From assembly GCA_963924555.1 (NCBI GenBank), contig OZ004581.1:3286001-3350000 (forward strand): a stretch of DNA of 64,000 nucleotides, written 5' to 3'. Positions within the stretch are counted from its first letter, which is position 1, and the number at the start of each line of letters is the position of its first letter. Made by a program: the position numbers and the translations under genes. The stretch comes from Crambe crambe. Taxonomy: Eukaryota > Porifera > Demospongiae > Poecilosclerida > Crambeidae. Below, piece by piece: positions 24,062 through 33,199 of the stretch. The notes below the pieces were generated by a model. The model had not been told where the DNA came from. It saw nothing but the letters and a program-made list of their open reading frames with translations, and ran no database searches.

Positions 24062-24186
24062 TGTGCCCCCTCCCGCGCAGACCGTGAAGCCCAAAAATGC
24101 TGGGGGGGGGGGGGGGGGGGGGGAAGTTGAGCTCTTTGGAGGGGAAGCTTCCCCTGCACCCCCTCCTTAGATGAAACCCTGCCATT

Positions 24187-26861
24187 TATTGAAGTCAAGC
24201 TTTAAATACCACTACATTACAACCTGAACTTAAGGCATTAGGTAATCAATATTCAGACAGCAAAAAATGGGTTGATTAGTAATTTGACCCTTCACACTGA
24301 ATATAAGCCAGATTCAACACCACCAGTGGAATCAGCACCTTCACCCGAAGTTTCAAGTCCCCAAATAAATGGTACTAGCTATTGTCATTATTTCCTCTTT
24401 TTTTTTGTTGTGATCTGTACATGCAGCTCTCAATAGCTATGTAATAAAAATTGAAGTGAACAATTATTCATAATCAGTGGTGGATCCAGGATTTTAGAAA
24501 GGAGGGGCACATAGCTAGATGCAGGCTCAATTTTTTACCTGGCCATGCCCACTTTTGCCTAACCACACCCTTTTTAGGGAAACTGATTTAATGTTTTTCT
24601 GCAGCTAACTTGCAAACTGTCATACACCACTGTTAATATTGAAGTGCCTTTAAGTTTGTAATGCTGTGAAGTCACTAATTGATTGTTACTGGGTGAAGGC
24701 TAAGTGTATCAGTACTTGAGGTTAGCCACATTCAAAGCCCTAAATTCTCTCCATAAATTGGTAGTCGTCTGAAATATGATACATTTGTCTGATTATTGAT
24801 TTTTTCGGACACCTGCTTTAATGATGTATAAAATCTATATAAATTAACAGCCATGATTGAAAGTCAGGATTCTGAATCAGGCTCTTTTGATGCCTAAATG
24901 GTATAAACCAAAAAGTGTCCGGTAATTGATCCGTCTGATGATATTGCAGAGAGGAGCATGTATGGATGGGTTGAATCGTAGATGTTGATTACATCCGCCT
25001 TGCGCTGTACCATATATTTATAGTAGTACGAGATAAATTTCTTTGTTAAATTTGACATAAAATGCATTATAATAGCTAACAGACAAAACTGCATGGATGC
25101 TTCCTACACCAATGCCTATGTATAGAGTTTCTCATGCAGGAGTCTATAGTAATTGATTAATTTGGCTGTTGCTAAAATTAATTGCCACCAGTAACAATTA
25201 GAAGTAATTTAAAACAGCATTCCAGGCCTGTAGCCAGCAGGTGGCCCAACGGGCTTGAGCCCCCCCCTTTGATTTAGGAAATAATTATAGCATAAGAATA
25301 GATTATTAATTTGCTTCCATGTGCTCAAGAAAATTAAAATTATTCATCAGCACAGTTGTCAGCATGTGAAGTGCTAGTGATGTATAAATAATATAATGCG
25401 TGAATACCATGACCTTCACTTTCATCCTGACATTCTAATCAATATTTCATTGAATTGCTAATGTTGATTCAACTTTTCAGGAATTGTTGAATCAATAATC
25501 ATGGGCAATCTACTCAATGATTCCTGGAAAGTTGAATTAACATAGCAATTCATCTGAAATAATATTATAGCTAATGCAAGATCTTAACACTATTCATGTT
25601 CAGTTGACTGATCACTGAATGGGTCATTTGAGGATTCTGGCGTTCCATTAAGAGGCAGGCACAACAAAATTGTGATATCATTACTCATGAAAACACTGTC
25701 ATGATCACACTCACAACATTCATCACCCATTAGACTAAACACAAACTAAACACTACAACTGACAGTTCGACCCTGAACCACAACAACTAGAACCTGATGT
25801 ACAACACATCAGGCTCAAAGGAAGGAGCCAAGTTAGTATTATGCTCTGGGTGGGTTCAGATCAAGAAGTGTCTGCATGTGAGCAAGCCATTTCTCTATTG
25901 CAGCCATGAGCACAGCAAGCACAAATTAAAGAGTCGAATGGATAGTGAGATGTATTGTACATTCTTACATTGCAGCTTCTTTTCTTGATGGCCTTAGGTA
26001 AACTGAGCATGCATGCTTGTCCCTCAACCATAGCTATTTGCTATGAGACGAGGGAAAGTGATGCTCCATCTGGGAAGAGGGTCACAACATGACATGTTAA
26101 CAGTGCACAATGAGGATAGACCTTTTTTTATTATGATATCATACCCCATTTATTTTGCAAGTAGCTACCACTCTTTCTCCTCTACACACTGACTCTAGCT
26201 CTCCTACGTAGGGTGGCACCCATTATGGTGGGTGAACCACGGCCATGCATGCAGAAATAGGGCTGTCATTATTGTGCATGTATAGGGATCTTTGCCAAGT
26301 AGCTGATATCAATGTCTTTGAAATTCCTTTGATGGTCCACCGACCTGGCGTATCTGCTACAAAATACATTTTCCTTAATCTTGGAGCATTCCTGGGAAGC
26401 TTTGTTACACCTTGGTTTATCCACCTGAACTAATCACACCACTGCTCTTCTGTGGGAAGAACAGGGGTCGTGCATGCAAATGTGATCAGAGCACGAGTAT
26501 ATAGATAAGACTACAGCTGTTTGATGGAATATTGATTGAGATTTTCAACTGGTTGCACAGTCAGTCTGTGGTTACAGTCAGCTGTGAATACACTCGAAAA
26601 AATTGTTTGCTGCAATGTTCCAAGTGAGCTGATATATATTGCTACTTTTTGATCTGTACTTGTATGATTATATTGACCACACAGTAAAAATACTTAAGTT
26701 AGGCCATACAAACATTATTATTGGCGATTTATTTCAGAAAGTCATGCGGGATGCGCGTTGACCACCCTCCAGTCTCTAGCGAGAGTAGTCTTGGACGATT
26801 AATATCTTGGTAGATTCGACTTATGCGCATGCGCAATAAGAATTTAACCACAACATTTAAT
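24187..26861. other. Repeat-rich spacer without a recognised gene
   Basis: 24,187-24,930 is another piece of the 19.3-20.9 kb inverted-repeat unit. 24,477 begins CAGTGGTGGATCCAGG, a TIR-like end whose partner I could not place. 25,225-25,600 is homologous to 8,390-8,650, with the hairpin at 25,445-25,560. 25,640-26,860 shows nothing recognisable apart from an NRF-1-type palindrome at 26,824-26,835. Confidence 0.5.
26824..26835. promoter_or_regulatory. Perfect NRF-1-type palindrome
   Basis: TGCGCATGCGCA fits the full NRF-1 consensus but has no recognised gene beside it. An identical 12-mer occurs at 37,108-37,119. Confidence 0.3.
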
Positions 26862-27004
26862 TAATCAGAGATATTCTATACTACGTAAGGGGGTGTCTCC
26901 AAACTATTTTTGGAAAACATAACATCATTGTGACATTATGTTCTGACCCCCCTCCCCCCACCTCATAACATCACATAGTCATTAGGCCATTGGCATAGAT
27001 GCTA

Positions 27005-27211
27005 TTAGCTTTTCAAACAAACAGGGCAAGGATCAGTATGCTGAAAGGGATATTTTTCTGGGAGACACCTAATGTGTGTCCAGTTGAAGCATTGAATACA
27101 TTCCATCCACATGTCTCCTTCATCTTCCTCTCCAAAACCAGAAATGATGCACACTTCTTTATCAGTTGAAGTAGCTAGGTTCGCCAACAGCTGTAGCAGA
27201 TGTGGGTTCAC
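27005..27211 (-). pseudogene. PHD zinc-finger fragment
   Basis: The frame ends EVCIISGF..., then WMECIQCFNWTHIRC, then DPCPVCLKS and a stop. The spacing (C, W-x-E-C-x2-C-x3-H-x2-C, C-x2-C) is that of a PHD finger. It has no plausible ATG (the frame opens with GTG), and the upstream frame closes within about 30 bases, so only the C-terminal domain remains. PHD fingers often end DDE transposases and also occur in host chromatin readers. Its place inside inverted repeats favours a remnant of an autonomous parent. Confidence 0.6.
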
Positions 27212-27362
27212 CAGTTGCTGCAGCTATTGTGGATCCACCAGTTGAAGTAGGTTCACCAACAGCCGTAGCAGATGTGGGTCCACCAGTTGCCGTGGCTGTC
27301 ATGGACCCACCGGTTGCTGTAGCAAATGTGGACCCACCAGTTGCTGTGGCAGTTGTGGATGC
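27185..27362. repeat. Tandem repeat, ~24-bp period
   Basis: About seven variants of GTGGACCCACCAGTTGCTGT follow one another. Because 24 is a multiple of three, open frames persist by chance on both strands (a Pro-Val-Ala repeat on plus, a Gly-Ser-Thr-Ala repeat on minus). Confidence 0.75.
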
Positions 27363-27622
27363 CTTGCCAAATAAGGTTCAGCCATGGGATCTTGTTTGCT
27401 TCTTGTTTGCTTCGTCAGCATAATTATTAACATCATGTGATTTACCCCCTCCCGGGTCCCCCCCCCCCCAAACGAGTTTGGAGACGCCCCTTAACATAGT
27501 ATAGAATTATCTCTGATTTAACGTCCATGAAAAAACATGGTGGGGGCTGGCTAGTAATAAAGTTTGTGTGGCTTAACCAGCGACTATTACAGCTATAAAC
27601 CTTGGGACTATCTGTCATCACT

Positions 27623-29088
27623 ATGATGCGCTAGATGTACTTCATCGGGCTAATCATTTCAGTCTCTGCTGTGAATATATTGATATGGCGAAGTCAATCG
27701 ATACTTCCAACATTAATCAGACCGTGCGAACGAGCACAGTCATTTGGATCAAGCTGTGACCTCCCCTCCTACTCACATTTCGCCAACTCGACTCGGACAG
27801 AAGAACAGAGAAAGTGAATTATTATTAAGAGCTAGTAAGTATGGATGGAAACTTTATACTGGAAAAAGAGCTGGTACTAGTACTAGTCCCAAATTCGATA
27901 ATCACATGATAACAGCAAAACTAAATTTTACTCCAAGTAAAAGCATTGCTATTGATGAAGGCATTCGTGAAGGTATTGAACATAGAAGCGTTCCTTTCCA
28001 ATGTTACCCAGGAGAATACAGCTTCTTTCCTCCACAGTATTGGAAGTTTATCAACCTTCTGGCAGCGTATACCAGGAATGAGTCAAAGATGAACAACAAA
28101 AGGGTACTAGCTTGGCACTGTAGATCGGATTATGCATGCGGTGGTATAGGAGACCGTCTTCAAGGAGTGCTATCTACACTTGCTCTGGCTATATTCGGTA
28201 GAAGAAAATTTGTGATGTACTGGGAAGCTGCTGGTGAAAACCTCTATCTCAGACCAAATAATATGATTAACTGGGATGATAAACAAGCAATAGACAAGAT
28301 CAAGAAAAGCAAGAAGAATGACAATAATGTACAAAAGCGTAGTGTACGTATTGGCAATCATCCATTTTACTTCAATGTCGGTCAAAAAAAATGGCAAAGT
28401 TATTTGAGTACCATACAAGGTGACATTCCAATTGTAGCATTGGCTACTAACATTGAATTGAATTCATTGTTGTCTAACTACACAATCGTTGGACAGAAAT
28501 GGGTTGAAGATGGCGAGCTGGTCTCGTTAATTTATCGGATCATCTCGTACTGAGTGGGAACCATGAAATCCTGTTCTTAAATGGAGCCCTACATAATGGT
28601 ATGCCATCAATTCCTAATACTTTCATGGCACTTTTAACTTCATTGGTAAGTGAAGGCTTAAGTACAAACAAATACCTAAAGGCTATTCCTAGAAGATTGA
28701 GTAGATCTGCCTTCCAATCTTAAGTATATAAAAGATAGAATAAAATGGACAAAAGCTCTCCAATGTGCAGTTGATAGAGCTAATAAGTACACTGGAAACA
28801 ACAGCTACATATTTCTGGCCACAGATTCTCCTCCAGTCAGGGATTTGGCAGTGTCTAAGTTTGGACTGAGATTTCGAACTTTAGATATCGGAGCATTTTA
28901 TGTTGACAAGATGAACAAACACATGCTGTTACAAGTAACGAAGATAAAGGAATAGTATCCATGCTGATAGATGTGATTCTCCTCGCTCAGTCCTACATCT
29001 TAGTACACTGGACTAGTACTTAGCTGCAGTTGTCTGTGGCATTCCCAATGAACGTAATGTTAACAGCATGACTTCTAAACATTATTAG
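27623..29088 (+). pseudogene. Fucosyltransferase-like pseudogene, copy 2, with internal inversion
   Basis: Homologous over its whole length to copies 1 and 3. The fourth codon is TAG. The frame shifts near 27,730, after which a long frame (27,744 to about 28,530) keeps GGIGDRLQG and the central region. The segment 28,538-28,714 is the reverse complement of the matching part of copies 1 and 3, which destroys the HLRTG-containing region. The remainder to 29,088 is recognisable but interrupted, with short deletions (for example within the ...RPHAV... and ...SGYSHL... codons). No functional enzyme can be made from this locus. Confidence 0.93.
28538..28714 (-). other. Inverted segment inside fucosyltransferase copy 2
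   Basis: It starts GATCATCTCGTACTGAGTGG and ends AGTAGATCTGCCTTC, the complement of the corresponding stretch of copy 1 (14,573-14,748). The sequence on either side is in normal orientation. A minus-strand frame therefore reads the missing enzyme part. Confidence 0.92.
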
Positions 29089-29651
29089 CTACAGCTATTA
29101 GACAGTGATCATAGATGTAGATAAGGGGTGGCTTTGGGGGCTAAAGCCCCCCCCCCCCCCCCCCCCCCCACCCCCCACATTTTAGCAATAATATATATCA
29201 AATATAATTATTATGCATTCTACATACTACTGTTACGATGAATTCATTGGCAATATGTCTATAGGGAGGGAATCAGTTCTCATCTTTCCCATGTGTACCA
29301 AGATGTGATAGCTATAGCTACTACACGTATTTCTACATTATTTTTTTGGCCTTCTCACTCTGTCTGTGGGAAGACCTCCTGCAACCTCAAGTGGATGATT
29401 CCAATTGAAGTGACTGCATGGCTACTCATTGTATAATTCCCTATGGAGATGCAGCTATCACTACAAGTGAGCGCAAAAAATTTCTTCTAAATAAAAAGTG
29501 AAGTAGGGATAGCCATAAAATTTAGCTGCATTCCTATCACTCCTAGCCCTCCTAATTTCAATAACCACACTCATATATATCATCCTATTTAAATCCCTAC
29601 TCTTCACTCCCCCTTCAGCAATAAGTGAGTCAAGTAACCCCTACCCGTACC
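29089..29651. other. Block C tail, no gene
   Basis: Contains a poly(C) run near 29,146-29,170, then sequence shared with 33.2-34.5 kb. Nothing coding. Confidence 0.5.
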
Positions 29652-29770
29652 CTCAAGAATCACGGCAATAATATTATTACAAAACTACTATTCCTACTTC
29701 ACTCCTAGGCCTCCTTAGGAGTGAAGAATGAATAGTAGTTTTATAATAATATTATTGCCATGATTCTTGA
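29652..29770. mobile_element. Palindromic hairpin element, about 120 bp
   Basis: Arms of about 50 bases (TCAAGAATCACGGCAATAAT and its complement at the right end) with a CTCCTAGG-type centre. It lies at the start of block B, where block A (about 10,040) has none. Confidence 0.8.
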
Positions 29771-31583
29771 TAGATTAGTGATTTCAGCTTTGAGGCAATC
29801 AATGCAACAATTCTAGCCATAATTCTAAGCTCCTTTTTAGCATCTCAATCTCACCTGCCAGTACATGTAAGCTTTGATGATCAGACACATCATAGGCGGT
29901 GGAACAGGTTAGGCCAGTCAGGCCAATATTTTGGGAAAAACAAGGTTAATTATTAAGTAGCAAAACAGCAAATTGTAGAGCTTCAGTGGTCTGTGAGATT
30001 ACATTTCAATTTCAGGCCTGACAATTGAATCTTGCTTCCAACACATCTTCACATACGAACGCAGCTCTTTGATCCATGCATCAGCTATCATTGCTCATAC
30101 ATCAGTCACAGAATTAGAACAAAAGTATGATAGCTACCAAACAATTTTTTGATGCTGTTAGATATAAAATTTCTATTCTTAAAAATGATTCTGGCAAAAA
30201 TTCTGTAAAATTTTTTGAAATTCCTCAGCCCACAAAATTAAAACCATCGCCTAGCTTTCTGGAGATGAGTGCTTAGCTAGATTATATTCTCTCCTTGTAT
30301 GGATCTTCCTACTGATGAATATAGCTACAGCTGCTGATGAAACTAAGCAGCCACATAGAGGAAGGAATTTGTGGAATGCTAGTAAAGTAGTCTCACTCGA
30401 TGGCCAGCCCAGATTTCACTCTCTGTGAAAATGATGAGATTGTTGACAATTCCGAATGTCTTTTTAAGAAAATTTGATCAGCGCTCTAATTTAAGTTCGG
30501 ACCATGAATATAACCATAGGAATTGCCTATACCAAATGCCATGATTCAGAAGATATACCTAGGAGGACACCATAAGACAGCCCCAGGCTGAGGAGGATAT
30601 ACAGAGCAGAGCCATGAGCCGTATACAAAGCCATGAGCTGTGACTATAATAATAATATTATGGTCAGCATAATAATAATAACCAAGATAACTGCATGGTT
30701 AATGATAACCACAATAACCAAGATGTAATTGGTTATAGTACAGACTATAACCTCCCCCTATATTAAGCAACATAATTATGTAGCCCAGGAGGATATACAG
30801 AGCCTTGGGCGTGGTCAGGAAAATTTTCTCTCCAAACTAAAAGCCTATTACACTCTGCGAACACTTTAAATGACCACAACGAGTTGAGCTCTATCTTTTA
30901 ATCCTGGTGACGCTGTTTACACTTTAATTTAAGTAAGTGATCAATTATCAGAAGGATCAATTACCGGACACTTTTTTCTGGCATCTGGTTTATACCAGTA
31001 CCTACGATTCGTATAGGTATCAAAAGATAACCCATTGAAAACTGATTCAGAATCCTGACTTTTATACATCATGATATTAAAGCTGGTTTCTATCATATTT
31101 CAGATGGCTACCAGTTTATGGCACAGTTTTCTAGGTATGATTGTCAAACTTAGAAGACAGGAAGTTCTATCCTTCCCCTATCTGTATGGTCTCCATTTAT
31201 AGAAGTCAAGCACTGGCACTTTTCCACGTCCCAGTTCATTATATTGCTAGCTGCATGCAAAAACATCTTCATGGATAGTATTTACTAGCCCATTTTTCAT
31301 GAGGGGAGTCAACTTTGACACCGGTAATTTGATCCGTCTGATAATTGATCCCTTACTATTAAACCAGAGGTGGGTGGGTTGAATCGAAACATATCCGCCT
31401 TGCGGTGTAGCTACCGCAGAGCTCAGTTGCCATAGAGATGACTTATAATCATAGGTCACATGGCATTACTATTTTAAAGCGTATGAATCTCTTTTGTCTC
31501 CACTACAGTTCCACCCACCTTGGGGACTGATTGCGAGTACAACTATGTACGATAATATCTATGCCTATAGCTAAAGCTTGTAG

Positions 31584-31716
31584 CCGTGTTTACACGCGCG
31601 CCCAACCCGGATTCCAATTCACCTAATTGATGTGGGTTGGGCTACCCGGATCGGAATCCGGGTTGGTACCGTTCACACACGAAGCGAATCCGGGTTAGAG
31701 CCCCCGTATAAACGGG
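31584..31716. mobile_element. Small TIR element abutting the start codon of copy 3
   Basis: Begins CCGTGTTTACACG and ends CCGTATAAACGGG, inverted copies. The interior carries AACCCGGATTCC and GGAATCCGGGTT repeats in both orientations. Upstream of it (TAGCTAAAGCTTG) and downstream (ATGATGCGCTTG) the sequence equals that of copy 1, so this element lies in what would be the 5' leader, four bases before the ATG. Confidence 0.8.
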
Positions 31717-31720
31717 ACTT

Positions 31721-33199
31721 ATGATGCGCTTGATGTACTTCATCTGGCTGATCATTTCAGTCTCTGCTGTGATTATATTGACATGGCGAAGTCACTCGGT
31801 ACTTCCAACATTAGACTTCAGACCAGTTGAACGTAGTGCGAACAATTACAGTCAAGATGTGACCTTCCCTCCTACTTACATTTCGCCAACTCGACAGAAG
31901 AACAGAGAGAGTGAATTATTATTAAGAGCTAGTAAGTATGGATGGAAACTTTATACTGGAAAAAGAGCTGGTACTAGTAGTCCCAAATTCGATAATCACA
32001 TGATAACAGCAAAACTAAATTTCACTCCAAGTAAAGGCATTGCTATTGATGACAGCATTCGTGAAGGAATTGAACATAGAAGCGTTCCTTTCCAATGTTA
32101 CCCAGGAGAATACAGCTTCTTTCCTCCACAGTATTGGAAGTTTACCAACCTTCTGGCAGAGTATACCAGGAACGAGTCAAAGATGAGCAACAAAAGGGTA
32201 CTAGCTTGGCACTGTAGATCGGATTATGCATGCGGTGGTATAGGAGACCGTCTTCAAGGAGTGCTATCTACACTTGCTCTGGCTATTTTCAGTAGAAGAA
32301 AATTTGTGATGTACTGGGAAGCTCCTGGCGAGAATCTCTATCTCAGACCAAATATGATTAACTGGGATGATAAACAAGCAATAGACAAGATCAAGAAAAG
32401 CAAGAAGAATGACAATAATGTACAAAAGCGTAGTGTACGTATTGGCAATCATCGATTTTACTTCAATGTCGGTCAAAAAATATGGCAAAGTTATTTGAGT
32501 ACCATACAAGGTGACATTCCAATTGTAGCATTGGCTACTAACATTGAATTGAGTTCATTATTGTCTAACTACACAATCGTTGGACAGAAATGGGTTGAAG
32601 ATGGTCTTAATCGAGCTGGTCTCGTTAATTTATCGAAGGTAGATCTACTCAATCTTCTAGGAATAGCCTTCAGGTATTTGTTTGTACTTAAGCCTTCACT
32701 TACCAATGAAGTTAAAAGTGCCATGAAAGTATTAGGAATTGATGGCATACCATATGTAGGGCTCCATTTAAGAACAGGATTCCATGGTTCCAACTCAGTG
32801 CGAGATGACCCCAATCTTAAGTATATAAAAGATAGAACAAAATGGACAAAAGCTCTCCAATGTGCAGTTGATAGAGCTAATAAGTACACTGGAAACAACA
32901 GCTACATATTTCTGGCCACAGATTCTCCTGCAGTCAGGGATTTGGCAGTGTCTGAGTTTGGACTGAGATTTCGAACTTTAGATATCGGAGCATTTCATGT
33001 TGACAAGATGAACAAACGACCACATGCTGTTACAAGTAACGAAAATAAAGGAATAGTATCCATGCTGATAGATGTGATTCTCCTCACTCAGTCGTACATC
33101 TTAGTACATTGGACTAGTGGTTATTCCCACTTAGCTGCAGTTGTCTGTGGCATTCCCAATGAACGTAATATTAACAGCATGACTTGTAAACATTATTAG
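31721..33199 (+). CDS. Fucosyltransferase-like type II membrane protein, copy 3
   Basis: 492 residues, intronless, the same length as copy 1. The membrane anchor (MRLMYFIWLIISVSAVIILT), GGIGDRLQG, YVGLHLRTG and HWTSGYSHLA are all kept. Differences from copy 1 are scattered and mostly conservative (H358N, C368Y, K412E, D442N among them), and none hits a recognised motif, so both copies are probably under constraint. The predicted activity is fucose transfer in the Golgi. Its 5' leader differs from copy 1 because of the TIR element ending four bases upstream, so its expression may differ. Confidence 0.85.
   Translation: MMRLMYFIWLIISVSAVIILTWRSHSVLPTLDFRPVERSANNYSQDVTFPPTYISPTRQKNRESELLLRASKYGWKLYTGKRAGTSSPKFDNHMITAKLNFTPSKGIAIDDSIREGIEHRSVPFQCYPGEYSFFPPQYWKFTNLLAEYTRNESKMSNKRVLAWHCRSDYACGGIGDRLQGVLSTLALAIFSRRKFVMYWEAPGENLYLRPNMINWDDKQAIDKIKKSKKNDNNVQKRSVRIGNHRFYFNVGQKIWQSYLSTIQGDIPIVALATNIELSSLLSNYTIVGQKWVEDGLNRAGLVNLSKVDLLNLLGIAFRYLFVLKPSLTNEVKSAMKVLGIDGIPYVGLHLRTGFHGSNSVRDDPNLKYIKDRTKWTKALQCAVDRANKYTGNNSYIFLATDSPAVRDLAVSEFGLRFRTLDIGAFHVDKMNKRPHAVTSNENKGIVSMLIDVILLTQSYILVHWTSGYSHLAAVVCGIPNERNINSMTCKHY

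Larger units (their letters stand above)
20912..24181. mobile_element. MITE (CAGGGTTTCATCTAGG family) split by a hAT transposon, 5-bp duplication CCATT
   Basis: Left end CAGGGTTTCATCTAGG at 20,912, right end CTTAGATGAAACCCTG at 24,181, with CCATT directly on both sides (20,907-20,911 and 24,182-24,186). The two halves are separated by the hAT element at 20,989-24,061. The empty target is visible near 31,190 (GGTCTCCATTTATAGAAGTC), where neither element is present. The right half contains a poly(G) run. Confidence 0.88.
26862..27519. mobile_element. TIR element carrying a PHD-finger fragment
   Basis: The terminal inverted repeats are about 43 bases long: left 26,862-26,904 (TAATCAGAGATATTCTATAC ... 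GTGTCTCCAAAC), right 27,475-27,519 as its complement. The interior holds a minus-strand PHD-finger frame and a 24-bp-period tandem repeat. It is too short for a transposase, so it is a deleted or gene-capturing non-autonomous element. Confidence 0.8.
27600..29470. repeat. Duplicated block C (middle, truncated copy)
   Basis: Carries fucosyltransferase copy 2. Its downstream tail (29,090-29,350 and 29,375-29,465) matches 33,200-33,420 and 34,470-34,545, so it is closer to block B than to block A downstream of the gene. Confidence 0.75.

Noticed and set aside
25797-25988. 63-codon ORF with Cys/His-rich composition
   Set aside because: The Cys and His spacing fits no zinc-binding pattern, and no conservation is visible within the window.
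27202-27423. Plus-strand Pro-Val-Ala repeat protein
   Set aside because: A 24-bp tandem repeat keeps several frames open; there is no start context or homologous protein.
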